A DNA stretch of 48,667 nucleotides, from positions 1 through 48,667 of the IMG/VR virus record IMGVR_UViG_3300035190_000666; one strand, written 5' to 3'. Each line of letters opens with the position of its first letter. Within the stretch, counting starts at the first letter, position 1. The position numbers and the translations under genes are program-made. The DNA comes from a virus. Below the pieces are notes generated by a model that was not told the origin of the DNA, did not search any database, and worked only from the letters and a program-made list of their open reading frames with translations. Below are positions 18,119 through 24,489 of this stretch, one piece after another.

Positions 18119-19111
18119 ATGGAAGAATCAAAAGCGTTAGACATGGCAATCGCTTTGCTCGATAAGCAATTCGGTGTCGGTACAGTAATGAAACTTGGTA
18201 ATGCTAAAACCCAAACTTGGCCAGCAATATCAACAGGTGCACCAACTTTAGATAAGATTTTAGGAATTGGTGGTTTACCAAGAGGTAGAATTGTCGAGAT
18301 ATACGGACCAGAATCATCTGGTAAATCTACAATCTCATTATCTTTAGTTGCACAAGCTCAGAAAATGGGTTTACGTTGCGCATATATTGATGCAGAACAT
18401 GCATTAGATCCAGCTTATATGATGGATTTGGGTATTAATTTAGATGATTTACTTCTTGCTCAACCAAATTATGGTGAAGAAGCATTGGAAATCGTTGATA
18501 AATTAGTGAAAACTGGAGACGTTGGTTTAATAATTGTTGACTCAGTTGCTGCATTAGTTCCAAAAGCAGAACTAGAAGGCGAAATGGACGCAAATCAAAT
18601 GGGCTTACAAGCTCGAATGATGGCAAAAGCATTGCGTAAGATTACTGCACTAGCTAATGACAATAAAACACTCATTGTTTTTATTAATCAGATTAGAATG
18701 AAGATTGGTGTGATGTTTGGAAATCCAGAAACAACACCAGGCGGGCGTGCATTACCATATGCTGCCTCAGTTAGAATTGATCTTCGTAAGAAAGAAGATA
18801 TTAAGAACAAAGAAGGCGATTCAATAGGCATTAAGGTCAAGGCTAAAGTTATTAAGAATAAGATGGCCCCACCTCTAAAAATTGCTGAATTTGATATTTT
18901 TTATGGAAAAGGTGTTGATCAGTACGGATCTATCTTAGATCTAGCATTATCAATTGGTATATTTACTCAAAAAGGCGCATGGATCTTCTTAGACGGAGAA
19001 AACTTTGCTCAAGGTAGAGAAAATGCAATTGGTAAACTAAAAGATGATGAGAAATTATTCGAACAACTTAAATTGAGGGTAGAAAATGAGAGCAAACCTT
19101 CCCAAGATTGA
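18119..19111 (+). CDS. recA: RecA recombinase
   Basis: 330 aa, the usual bacterial RecA core length with a short C-terminus. It forms filaments on ssDNA and promotes strand exchange using ATP. Seen: Walker A GPESSGKSTISL, the catalytic Glu region DAEHALDPAYM, Walker B LIIVDSVAALVPKAEL, loop L1 MDANQMGLQARMM, motif INQIRMKIGVMFGNPETTPGG with loop L2, and the C-terminal KKEDIKNKEGDSIG region. Phage copies support replication, recombination and repair. It overlaps the next gene. Codon use matches the AT-rich plus-strand genes. Confidence 0.95.
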   Translation: MEESKALDMAIALLDKQFGVGTVMKLGNAKTQTWPAISTGAPTLDKILGIGGLPRGRIVEIYGPESSGKSTISLSLVAQAQKMGLRCAYIDAEHALDPAYMMDLGINLDDLLLAQPNYGEEALEIVDKLVKTGDVGLIIVDSVAALVPKAELEGEMDANQMGLQARMMAKALRKITALANDNKTLIVFINQIRMKIGVMFGNPETTPGGRALPYAASVRIDLRKKEDIKNKEGDSIGIKVKAKVIKNKMAPPLKIAEFDIFYGKGVDQYGSILDLALSIGIFTQKGAWIFLDGENFAQGRENAIGKLKDDEKLFEQLKLRVENESKPSQD

Positions 19112-19253
19112 GCCGTGTATCGAATGCCCATACCCAACAAACTTTACAGTTAACACATTAACCGTAAATGGAGTTAAAGAAAAATATGCTGTACATTGCA
19201 GAGAATGCAACGACAGCTGGATCGAGGAAGTAAACACACAAGATGGATATTAA
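19086..19253 (+). CDS. small zinc-ribbon protein (55 aa)
   Basis: It starts inside the end of recA in another frame with GAGGGTAGAAA before the ATG. MRANLPKIEPCIECPYPTN, then VHCRECNDSWIEE: two CxxC pairs about 30 residues apart make a zinc ribbon. Coupling to recA suggests a DNA transaction role. Its last codons overlap the next gene. Confidence 0.65.
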   Translation: MRANLPKIEPCIECPYPTNFTVNTLTVNGVKEKYAVHCRECNDSWIEEVNTQDGY

Positions 19254-19455
19254 TTTTAAAGATATAGAGAATTACTACAACGGTGATGACTGGCGTTTGT
19301 TTAATCATGATGATTTCACTACGGTTAATACCTTAGATATTAAACATGAGAATATTCTTAATAATCATCAGTTAGATCAAACTGATATTCATGTTCAAGG
19401 TTCAAAAGATCATGATGATTTCATTAATATACTAAGTCATTTAAGAATCGTATAG
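19243..19455 (+). CDS. hypothetical acidic protein (70 aa)
   Basis: MDINFKDIENYYNGDDW; rich in Asp, Asn and His. It overlaps the zinc-ribbon gene by 11 bases and forms the third gene of the recA cluster. No recognised domain. A His/Asp-rich C-terminal half (HENILNNHQLDQTDIHVQG) is notable. Confidence 0.6.
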   Translation: MDINFKDIENYYNGDDWRLFNHDDFTTVNTLDIKHENILNNHQLDQTDIHVQGSKDHDDFINILSHLRIV

Positions 19456-19579
19456 AACGCAGTCAATACTAACCTCCAGCCGTTCCGCGCAAAATTATTT
19501 TTTATTTTTTAACAAATTAGATAGCTTTACATAGTAAAATAAGGGTACTATCTATGATAGGTAAGAGTAAGGGGATACC

Positions 19580-19900
19580 ATGAACTTTTGGGAGATGATT
19601 CAAAAGATAGTACGTGGTGATGATGTTGAACCAGAGACAATGGATCAGCTCATGGAATATGATCCAGATATGATAGAGATGTATAACTATGTTATTACAG
19701 CTCACGCAGAAGATGATGAGAGTAAGCTAACGATTAGTTTCTTTAAGCCAGAACAGTGGGAAATGGTACTAGAGACTGCTGAGGTGATGGGAACTGACGC
19801 AGAAGCCATTGTAAGAGGACTCACTCCTGATGATGTTAAACAAATGATTATCTCAGCCGAAGACTGGAACCCAGAAGACGGCTTAGATAACCTCTTGTAA
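19580..19900 (+). CDS. hypothetical acidic protein (106 aa)
   Basis: MNFWEMIQKIVRGDDVEPE with AAGGGGATACC before the ATG. It is strongly acidic and helical, ending EDWNPEDGLDNLL. Very acidic small phage proteins often mimic DNA or inhibit host enzymes, but nothing here shows that directly. It converges with the next minus-strand gene, stops three bases apart. Confidence 0.65.
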   Translation: MNFWEMIQKIVRGDDVEPETMDQLMEYDPDMIEMYNYVITAHAEDDESKLTISFFKPEQWEMVLETAEVMGTDAEAIVRGLTPDDVKQMIISAEDWNPEDGLDNLL

Positions 19901-19902
19901 GA

Positions 19903-20517
19903 TTAGCTTACTAAAGTAAACTCATCTTCAATCATTTTGTATTCACTTGGTGATTTTCGATTCATGTATAACAGTTCATATGTGTCATAGGTAAGTACAC
20001 CACTTGCTTCAAGTGCAAAACGCTTACTGAAAGCTGGAGACACCCTTGTTGGGATGAATTGATTCACGTGGGCTAACTTGGTATCAGTGAATTTCTTATT
20101 ATTATAGAAATTATATATCTTTGTATGTTTTTTAATGCCTTTTAGAATAACTTCATTGTCTGTGAAGGCGCTAAAATCAAAGTTGATCAAAATCGCCGCA
20201 TCAAAGACGATCCCATGGTTAGTATAGAGATCAAATAGGTATAGACAATCTTGTCCAGTTCCAATGAATACTCTTGATTGGTAATTAATCTCCCAATGTA
20301 TGGCTAAGTTCCTATGATACTGCTTAACTTTAGCTTTTTTCTCTGCTTCAGACAGATTGTTTCTGTCATGTGTGTCGATAAGGGTAATTGAGTGATCATA
20401 CTTGAACTGATTACTGAAATTATTGATTGGATTTATAAATAACTTCTCTGATCCTAATAAGAAGTGCTGGTTTATTGTTGTTGTTGACTTAAATTCTGTC
20501 ATTTCATTAATATTCAT
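19903..20517 (-). CDS. hypothetical protein (204 aa)
   Basis: The start is set at MNINEMTEFKSTTTINQHF because AAAGGATTTGAT precedes it. A longer reading adds 23 residues without an RBS. A mixed alpha/beta protein with FLLGSEKLFINPINN, VFIGTGQDCLYLFD and AAILINFDFSAF; not recognised. It is followed tightly from a small gene on the same strand. Confidence 0.65.
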   Translation of the reverse strand: MNINEMTEFKSTTTINQHFLLGSEKLFINPINNFSNQFKYDHSITLIDTHDRNNLSEAEKKAKVKQYHRNLAIHWEINYQSRVFIGTGQDCLYLFDLYTNHGIVFDAAILINFDFSAFTDNEVILKGIKKHTKIYNFYNNKKFTDTKLAHVNQFIPTRVSPAFSKRFALEASGVLTYDTYELLYMNRKSPSEYKMIEDEFTLVS

Positions 20518-20566
20518 ATCAAATCCTTTTATATGTTTGGCATTGTTAGGGTGTAAAGAGGTGTTC

Positions 20567-20737
20567 TTAGTAAGCTTCGTAGGCATAGTTATCTGTGTCG
20601 AAGTTTACGTAGTCGTAATCAGCATTCTTAGATCCATAGGAGCTGAAGGCTGATTGATAGATATCATCTATATCAGACATATCGTGGAAACCTTCAGAGC
20701 TTATGTCTTTGGCGGGACCTATTTTCTTGTTTGTCAT
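20567..20737 (-). CDS. small acidic Tyr/Asp-rich protein (56 aa)
   Basis: MTNKKIGPAKDISSEGFHD then a Tyr/Asp/Ser-rich tail (YGSKNADYDYVNFDTDNY). AAGGAGAAAAC precedes this ATG; an in-frame ATG eleven codons upstream lacks an RBS. Low complexity suggests disorder. It is upstream of the 204-aa gene. Confidence 0.6.
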   Translation of the reverse strand: MTNKKIGPAKDISSEGFHDMSDIDDIYQSAFSSYGSKNADYDYVNFDTDNYAYEAY

Positions 20738-21036
20738 ATGTTTTCTCCTTGTTGTGTATTGGTTGTTCATGACAAGAGGAAACCTATCAGGGTGTTTAGA
20801 CCATTTGCAACTCGTAGGGGAATATTTCTTGGATTTTTTTTGGTAACCTCTATAAACATATAAAACTCTATATGTGATTTTATTGGGGGGAAAATTTTTT
20901 GACTTGAACGATATGTGAACATATATAAGGGTATATAAATTCTTAAATAAGTAAAATATGGGAAAAAATATAAAGGGGTAATGATTATTATACTGTACAG
21001 TGTTATATTTTTAACACGCCCCGTACAGTATACCCC
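20738..21036. promoter_or_regulatory. divergent intergenic region with operator-like palindrome
   Basis: About 300 bases without a convincing gene, very AT-rich. Near 20,988-21,030 a nested inverted repeat TACTGTAC..GTACAGTA encloses GTGTTA..TAACAC just upstream of the first array promoter. This could be an operator or a terminator for the left side. The minus-strand pair probably also starts here. Confidence 0.45.
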
Positions 21037-21045
21037 TATAAATAT
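21037..21045 (+). promoter_or_regulatory. TATAAATAT promoter, cassette 1
   Basis: Same core as T4 late promoters (TATAAATA). It is followed by the leader TGCCACATTCCC at 21,051-21,062 and then the RBS of the first cassette gene. Confidence 0.65.
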
Positions 21046-21050
21046 CTCAA

Positions 21051-21062
21051 TGCCACATTCCC
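21051..21062 (+). repeat. conserved cassette leader TGCCACATTCCC
   Basis: The same 12-base leader follows four consecutive promoters: exactly at 21,051, 21,397 and 21,717, and as TGCCACATTTCC at 21,928. Degenerate forms (TGCTCCATTTCC near 22,510; GGCACATT near 23,085) follow others. It lies 6 bases after TATAAATA, so it is the transcript 5' end. Confidence 0.65.
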
Positions 21063-21083
21063 AACACAACCTAGGAGGTTGAC

Positions 21084-21281
21084 ATGGCAACGAAAGCAAA
21101 GAAGACAAGCAAGTACGCAGCTAAGCCAGAGTTCCTACAAGCATGCCGCACTAAGGGCATGCAAGCAGGTACACTCACAGGCAAAGCCGAATTTGCAGTA
21201 GCAAAGGCCGCCTATGTCACAGTGACAGGCACAGTCGAAGCTACGAAAGGCCTCATCGCAGGCCACAAGGCAAGCCGCTAG
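21084..21281 (+). CDS. cassette gene: small basic Ala-rich protein (65 aa)
   Basis: MATKAKKTSKYAAKPEFLQ, Lys/Ala-rich, with a hydrophobic Thr/Ala segment (FAVAKAAYVTVTGTVEATKG). GGAGGTTGAC precedes the ATG. Composition resembles cassette proteins at 22,545 and 30,600, suggesting a small family; a nucleoid- or membrane-associated role is conceivable but unproven. Base composition is richer in GC than the late operon. Confidence 0.7.
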   Translation: MATKAKKTSKYAAKPEFLQACRTKGMQAGTLTGKAEFAVAKAAYVTVTGTVEATKGLIAGHKASR

Positions 21282-21302
21282 TAATAGCAGGCTCGTCCCA
21301 TA

Positions 21303-21332
21303 GCTCAGGGTCTCCTTCGGGGGACCTTGAGC
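21303..21332 (+). terminator. TTCG hairpin terminator, cassette 1
   Basis: A 13-pair stem GCTCAGGGTCTCC / GGGGACCTTGAGC around a TTCG loop, directly after the gene. Confidence 0.75.
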
Positions 21333-21382
21333 GAACTAATCTTATACTTATTATATTTATATCTTTATTTATATTATATCAT

Positions 21383-21390
21383 TATAAATA
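21383..21390 (+). promoter_or_regulatory. TATAAATA promoter, cassette 2
   Basis: Followed after 6 bases by the exact TGCCACATTCCC leader. Confidence 0.65.
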
Positions 21391-21430
21391 TAGCAATGCC
21401 ACATTCCCAACATGAACTAGGAGGTTCACT

Positions 21431-21649
21431 ATGGCACGCTTTCGTAAGAAGGCTCTTAATAACATGTCCGTCTGGGAGCTTAGCTCCCTACTGGACACAT
21501 TGACAAACAAGCGTCATGCGCTTGATGTCGAGATCTCTGAGGTCTTGGGTTACATCCAAGACAGCAAGGTCATGACAGAAGTCATCTTTCGTGACAATGC
21601 TACCGGCGTTAAGCCGTACCAGCATCAGCACGACGACTTGTTCGTCTAA
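21431..21649 (+). CDS. cassette gene: hypothetical protein (72 aa)
   Basis: MARFRKKALNNMSVWELSSL with AGGAGGTTCACT upstream. Predicted helical N-half (LLDTLTNKRHALDVEISEVL) and a polar C-terminus ending QHQHDDLFV. Unknown. Own promoter, leader and terminator. Confidence 0.7.
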   Translation: MARFRKKALNNMSVWELSSLLDTLTNKRHALDVEISEVLGYIQDSKVMTEVIFRDNATGVKPYQHQHDDLFV

Positions 21650-21652
21650 GTA

Positions 21653-21693
21653 AGTGGTGGTCACCCGTCCCCCGGGTGACTACCCTTACCACT
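21653..21693 (+). terminator. hairpin terminator, cassette 2
   Basis: Nested stems AGTGGT/ACCACT and GGTCACCC/GGGTGACT followed by TTTTAT. Confidence 0.7.
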
Positions 21694-21702
21694 TTTATAT
21701 TG

Positions 21703-21710
21703 TATAAATA
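21703..21710 (+). promoter_or_regulatory. TATAAATA promoter, cassette 3
   Basis: Exact core, with the exact TGCCACATTCCC leader at 21,717-21,728. Confidence 0.65.
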
Positions 21711-21747
21711 TACCTATGCCACATTCCCTTCCTGAAAGGAGACAACC

Positions 21748-21864
21748 ATGTCTTATTGGCAAGCATACAAGTTGGTTTTCAAGACCAACTTAAAGGTTAC
21801 TGGTGTTGTTGTTCTGATTGTTGCCGCTATGGCAGCATCACAGCAACTACGCAAGAACCGCTAG
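21748..21864 (+). CDS. cassette gene: single-span membrane peptide (38 aa)
   Basis: MSYWQAYKLVFKTNLKV, then a hydrophobic segment VTGVVVLIVAAMAA and a basic end QQLRKNR. GAAAGGAGACAACC precedes the ATG. One transmembrane helix is predicted by eye. Too short for ordinary gene finders, but it has its own promoter, leader, RBS and terminator. Confidence 0.65.
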   Translation: MSYWQAYKLVFKTNLKVTGVVVLIVAAMAASQQLRKNR

Positions 21865-21867
21865 TTT

Positions 21868-21895
21868 AGTGCCCCCCTCCCCCTGGGGGGGTACT
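21868..21895 (+). terminator. GC-rich hairpin terminator, cassette 3
   Basis: AGTGCCCCCC pairs with GGGGGGGTACT around a short C-rich loop. Confidence 0.65.
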
Positions 21896-21913
21896 GCTAG
21901 TCTCTTTATATTG

Positions 21914-21921
21914 TATAAATA
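21914..21921 (+). promoter_or_regulatory. TATAAATA promoter, cassette 4
   Basis: Followed by TGCCACATTTCC, a one-base variant of the leader. Confidence 0.65.
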
Positions 21922-21959
21922 TATCTTTGCCACATTTCCTATTACGACTGGAGGTCGTT

Positions 21960-22142
21960 ATGTGCGTTTACCTTGAAGAAGTTGGTGATTGGGTTTCTTG
22001 TGAACCTGAATTCCACTACACTAACGGTGACATGGAGGAGTATCTTGCGAGCACTGGTTATGTGCCGCAGGACATTGAAGAACCAGAACCTTTCTGCTTT
22101 CTTACTCCTCCGGAAGACCGAGATGAGATTGAGCCCTTTTAG
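21960..22142 (+). CDS. cassette gene: acidic protein (60 aa)
   Basis: MCVYLEEVGDWVSCEPEFHY with TGGAGGTCGTT upstream. Very acidic with a Pro/Glu-rich end (DIEEPEPFCFLTPPEDRDE). Three Cys. Unknown; a small inhibitor or mimic is possible. The stop codon lies inside a weak hairpin (GAGCCC TTTT AGGGTTC) that may end the transcript. Confidence 0.65.
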   Translation: MCVYLEEVGDWVSCEPEFHYTNGDMEEYLASTGYVPQDIEEPEPFCFLTPPEDRDEIEPF

Positions 22143-22169
22143 GGTTCAGTCTTATCTACCATTATATAT

Positions 22170-22177
22170 TATAAATA
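22170..22177 (+). promoter_or_regulatory. TATAAATA promoter, cassette 5
   Basis: Exact core, but no TGCCACATTCCC leader and no RBS follow. Confidence 0.6.
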
Positions 22178-22182
22178 TCTCT

Positions 22183-22285
22183 ATGGAGCGTTTATCTGAT
22201 AAGTCGGAAGACGAAACAATGGCACCTGCTGTACACAGGCAAAAGCGTTGTCCTCTACCTTAGTACTCACCTTGTGTGGGTACTA
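22183..22285 (+). ncRNA. short cassette 5 transcript, possibly non-coding
   Basis: Starts 5 bases after TATAAATA and ends at a hairpin (TAGTAC..GTACTA, 22,261-22,285). The only ORF starts at the 5' end (MERLSDKSEDETMAPAVHRQ and six more residues), without an RBS; it would be leaderless. Either a 26-aa leaderless peptide or a ~100-nt RNA. Confidence 0.4.
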
Positions 22286-22306
22286 GGGTTTACTTCTTTT
22301 ATATTT

Positions 22307-22314
22307 TATAAATA
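22307..22314 (+). promoter_or_regulatory. TATAAATA promoter, cassette 6
   Basis: Exact core; drives a region with no open reading frame. Confidence 0.6.
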
Positions 22315-22320
22315 TATCCA

Positions 22321-22478
22321 TGCCAGATGTATGCACACCCTGCCTATTGGGTTTACATTTGAGTTCCTAGAACGCTACAACGTTTCCCTGACGGGATTGA
22401 TCTAGGAACGGCTTCCCTGAATAGGCTAAGTTTGATTACTCCTCATTACCTCTTGTAGAGGGTTTTGTAGGAGTTTTC
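22321..22478 (+). ncRNA. structured non-coding cassette RNA (~150 nt)
   Basis: No RBS or ORF. Nested perfect stems GCCTATT (22,342-48)/AATAGGC (22,420-26) and GTTCCTAGA (22,363-71)/TCTAGGAAC (22,401-09). The end is a double stem ACTCCT/AGGAGT with CCTC/GAGG, then TTTT. Promoter, structure and terminator in the same layout as the protein cassettes point to a dedicated small RNA. Confidence 0.6.
22438..22478 (+). terminator. terminator of the non-coding cassette
   Basis: ACTCCT pairs with AGGAGT and CCTC with GAGG, followed by TTTT. Confidence 0.6.
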
Positions 22479-22496
22479 ATTCCGATTATTATATAT

Positions 22497-22504
22497 TATA
22501 AATA
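22497..22504 (+). promoter_or_regulatory. TATAAATA promoter, cassette 7
   Basis: Followed by TGCTCCATTTCC, a diverged leader, then a GGAGG RBS. Confidence 0.65.
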
Positions 22505-22544
22505 TATCGGTGCTCCATTTCCTACACAACCTAAGGAGGTTGAC

Positions 22545-22736
22545 ATGAAGCATGAAGAACTGCACATCCGTGCACATAACGCTGGTACCAATACACGACT
22601 CGCAATGGGTCGTGTTGCCAGCAAGTCTAGTGTAATCGCCAAGCGCGTTGCACTCAAGACTGCTGACGCCACATTGGCTGGAATCACAGTTGTAACTTCG
22701 TTTACATCTGCGGTTACGCCAAGGCGCAAGCGTTAA
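22545..22736 (+). CDS. cassette gene: small basic protein (63 aa)
   Basis: MKHEELHIRAHNAGTNTRLA, then an Ala/Val/Thr-rich segment (VALKTADATLAGITVVTSFT) and a basic end TPRRKR. AAGGAGGTTGAC precedes the ATG. Resembles the 65-aa and 104-aa cassette proteins in layout: basic N-part, hydrophobic Ala/Thr segment, basic end. Unknown. Confidence 0.68.
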   Translation: MKHEELHIRAHNAGTNTRLAMGRVASKSSVIAKRVALKTADATLAGITVVTSFTSAVTPRRKR

Positions 22737-22753
22737 CTGAGACTCCCCTCTCA

Positions 22754-22787
22754 CCACATCTACCACCTTCGGGTGGTAGCTCTGTGG
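22754..22787 (+). terminator. TTCG hairpin terminator, cassette 7
   Basis: TACCACC TTCG GGTGGTA with an outer CCACA/TGTGG stem, then TTTTAT. Confidence 0.75.
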
Positions 22788-22798
22788 ATTTTATACTT

Positions 22799-22806
22799 TA
22801 TAAATA
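22799..22806 (+). promoter_or_regulatory. TATAAATA promoter, cassette 8
   Basis: Exact core 55 bases before the ATG at 22,861. Confidence 0.65.
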
Positions 22807-22860
22807 TATCTATGCCAGACAATCCTGTCTGTTCTTAAGTCTCGTGAAAGGAGACTTGTT

Positions 22861-23049
22861 ATGCGCGTTACAGCTCTTTTGCTTGCTAGTAGCCATCCTC
22901 GATGGGGTATGGTTAACCTTGTTGTTAAACCAGTAGGTGAATCTTCTGTGTATTCCGCTGTTGTTTACGTGGATGAACGTAATGTTCCTCAGATTGATTC
23001 TATTATTACCTTGGTTGGCAATGTACAGCTTACTCCCTTAGGGGAGTAG
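22861..23049 (+). CDS. cassette gene: beta-rich protein (62 aa)
   Basis: MRVTALLLASSHPRWGMVN with GAAAGGAGACTTGTT upstream. Alternating hydrophobic residues (NLVVKPVGESSVYSAVVYVD) predict a small beta fold. Unknown. The stop is inside the terminator hairpin ACTCCC TTA GGGGAGT (23,024-23,055). Confidence 0.68.
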   Translation: MRVTALLLASSHPRWGMVNLVVKPVGESSVYSAVVYVDERNVPQIDSIITLVGNVQLTPLGE

Positions 23050-23055
23050 GTTGTA
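23024..23055 (+). terminator. hairpin overlapping the stop codon, cassette 8
   Basis: TACAGCTTACTCCC pairs with GGGGAGTAGGTTGTA; the TAG stop is in the stem. Confidence 0.6.
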
Positions 23056-23069
23056 CCTACGTTATATTT

Positions 23070-23077
23070 TATAAATA
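23070..23077 (+). promoter_or_regulatory. TATAAATA promoter, cassette 9
   Basis: Exact core; GGCACATT follows as a leader remnant. Confidence 0.65.
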
Positions 23078-23121
23078 TATCCGTGGCACATTAACATCAC
23101 AACTTTAGGAAGGAGGTGAAC

Positions 23122-23298
23122 ATGTTTGATCACAAGATCACAGATGCGCAGGTTCTGCGCAGCGCAGCCGGTTTCTACATTGGCTCCCTTTACTGGGATG
23201 CCGATGCGGACAGTTGGCTTCCTTGGACTCGTTATTCAGCTGGCTATTACGCCACTGAAGCCGAGGCTGAGGCTGCTCTTCCAGCTTATGCTGATTGA
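23122..23298 (+). CDS. cassette gene: aromatic small protein (58 aa)
   Basis: MFDHKITDAQVLRSAAGFY. AAGGAGGTGAAC precedes this ATG, so a GTG two codons upstream is not used. Trp/Tyr-rich beta core (GSLYWDADADSWLPWTRYSA) and an acidic Ala-rich helix. Unknown. Confidence 0.68.
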   Translation: MFDHKITDAQVLRSAAGFYIGSLYWDADADSWLPWTRYSAGYYATEAEAEAALPAYAD

Positions 23299-23304
23299 GC
23301 TATT

Positions 23305-23338
23305 ACTTTACTGCTCACCTTCGGGTGAGTAGTTTAGT
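23305..23338 (+). terminator. TTCG hairpin terminator, cassette 9
   Basis: CTCACC TTCG GGTGAG with flanking ACT/AGT pairs. Confidence 0.72.
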
Positions 23339-23353
23339 TAGCTTTATATATTT

Positions 23354-23361
23354 TATAAATA
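23354..23361 (+). promoter_or_regulatory. TATAAATA promoter, cassette 10
   Basis: Exact core 38 bases before the next ATG. Confidence 0.65.
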
Positions 23362-23398
23362 TATCTGTGTCCTATTACTCTACACGATTGGAGATCGT

Positions 23399-23587
23399 AT
23401 GAGACTCAATGACACTGCTTGCTTTTGTTGCAAGTGCCACACGCAATTACGTGCTATGGAAGGCCGAGTCCTATGGGATGAGGGCTTCTTCCGCACATTC
23501 TGCAAGCCACATGCAGAAGAATTGCTTAGTGCGCGCAAGCAACGCAAGCTTAGCAAGAAGAACGCTGGTATTACACCAATGTTCTGA
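23399..23587 (+). CDS. cassette gene: Cys-rich zinc-finger-like protein (62 aa)
   Basis: MRLNDTACFCCKCHTQLRA, then FCKPHAEELLSARKQRKLS. Cys pairs CxCCxC at the N-terminus and C..H further on could hold one Zn. The C-terminal half is basic and helical. TTGGAGATCGT precedes the ATG. A nucleic-acid-binding role is plausible but inferred. Confidence 0.68.
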   Translation: MRLNDTACFCCKCHTQLRAMEGRVLWDEGFFRTFCKPHAEELLSARKQRKLSKKNAGITPMF

Positions 23588-23594
23588 CCTTCAT

Positions 23595-23615
23595 GGACCA
23601 CCTTCGGGTGGTTCA
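23595..23615 (+). terminator. TTCG hairpin terminator, cassette 10
   Basis: GGACCACC TTCG GGTGGTTC then TTTAG. Confidence 0.72.
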
Positions 23616-23635
23616 TTTAGGCACTGTTATATATC

Positions 23636-23643
23636 TATAAATA
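23636..23643 (+). promoter_or_regulatory. TATAAATA promoter, cassette 11
   Basis: CTATAAATAC core. Confidence 0.6.
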
Positions 23644-23692
23644 CTACCGTGAACCTTTAGTGACAGGTCCAAGTCACAGAGAGTAGGTAATT

Positions 23693-24034
23693 ATGTCCAA
23701 GTTCCATGTAAATTGGATTTCCGACAAGCCAAGTAAGCACAACACCCACCAGATGTTGCTGCAGCCACTCGAGTCTCACACAGTTGAGCGCGATGTAACT
23801 GCTAAGCCCGTCTGGTGTGTTTGGCTTCCTGCTGCGGCACTTCCAACCTACATTCAATTCTTCGAACAGGCTAAGGCCGCTTCAAAGAAGTTTGTTCTGG
23901 AAGCAGACGTCCTTGAGATCAAGGTCGCTCCTGTGTTCCCTAAACAGGACGGGTCCAAGCAACAGGATCTTGTAATCAAGTTTACAGGCGTTGTCTCCAA
24001 GTCAGTGGAGGCCGACGCTTCCGTAACTTGGTAG
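23693..24034 (+). CDS. cassette gene: beta-rich protein, possible paralogue of 24,490 gene (113 aa)
   Basis: MSKFHVNWISDKPSKHNTH. The layout parallels the protein at 24,490-24,927: an N-terminal M-x-KF-beta strand, a Trp-rich strand (VWCVWLPAAAL), a helix with AKAASKKFVLEADV (compare SAKSSGKQLFIECK) and a final strand after GSK (QQDLVIKFTGVV, compare FYQTITLQVD). Both may share an OB-like small beta barrel. Function unknown; ssDNA binding is speculative. Confidence 0.65.
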   Translation: MSKFHVNWISDKPSKHNTHQMLLQPLESHTVERDVTAKPVWCVWLPAAALPTYIQFFEQAKAASKKFVLEADVLEIKVAPVFPKQDGSKQQDLVIKFTGVVSKSVEADASVTW

Positions 24035-24052
24035 CACGGGTCCAGTAATGCA

Positions 24053-24093
24053 GTTAAGTTTCCAGCACATCTTCGGGTGTGTTGGGACTTAAC
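24053..24093 (+). terminator. long TTCG hairpin terminator, cassette 11
   Basis: GTTAAGT/ACTTAAC outer stem and CCAGCAC/GTGTTGG inner stem around CTTCGG. Confidence 0.72.
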
Positions 24094-24107
24094 TCCATGT
24101 ATATATC

Positions 24108-24115
24108 TATAAATA
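24108..24115 (+). promoter_or_regulatory. TATAAATA promoter, cassette 12
   Basis: Exact core 30 bases before the next ATG pair. Confidence 0.65.
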
Positions 24116-24144
24116 TACCTATGACTACTCTCTTGGAAGGAGAC

Positions 24145-24366
24145 ATGATGAACATCATCAAATTTATTCGTAACATTGGCAACCCACACGGCATGGAATG
24201 GCGCAAGATTGGATTTCTCAATCTTTGGGCTCTTGACGATTGGAATCTCTATGCAGGCACAGGCTTGCATTGGAGCACTTGTGATCGTACTTTAATTCTT
24301 GCATGGGAACATGCTGGAGAATTCAAGACCAAGACATTGCTTCGCCTTAAGCCCGCAAGGGCTTAG
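24145..24366 (+). CDS. cassette gene: hypothetical protein (73 aa)
   Basis: MMNIIKFIRNIGNPHGMEW; either of two adjacent ATGs may be used (GGAAGGAGAC upstream). Trp-rich (WALDDWNLYAGTGLHWSTCD). Unknown. The stop lies in the hairpin TAAGCCC GCAA GGGCTTA (24,348-24,365), the probable terminator. Confidence 0.66.
   Translation: MMNIIKFIRNIGNPHGMEWRKIGFLNLWALDDWNLYAGTGLHWSTCDRTLILAWEHAGEFKTKTLLRLKPARA
24348..24365 (+). terminator. GCAA hairpin overlapping the stop, cassette 12
   Basis: A seven-pair stem with a GCAA tetraloop; the TAG stop is at its 3' end. Confidence 0.6.
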
Positions 24367-24424
24367 GGTGTTGCTTTTTATATATAATTAATTTATATAT
24401 CTTACTGCTTATATTTATATTTAT

Positions 24425-24433
24425 TCTAAATAG
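24425..24433 (+). promoter_or_regulatory. variant promoter TCTAAATAG, cassette 13
   Basis: TTCTAAATAG occupies the place of TATAAATA in the other cassettes. The same variant recurs at 30,535-30,544 upstream of the 30,600 gene. Confidence 0.4.
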
Positions 24434-24489
24434 TTCCGTGGCGATATTCGTCGTCAATCCTATTCAAGCCAACAAGTCAGGAGACTATC

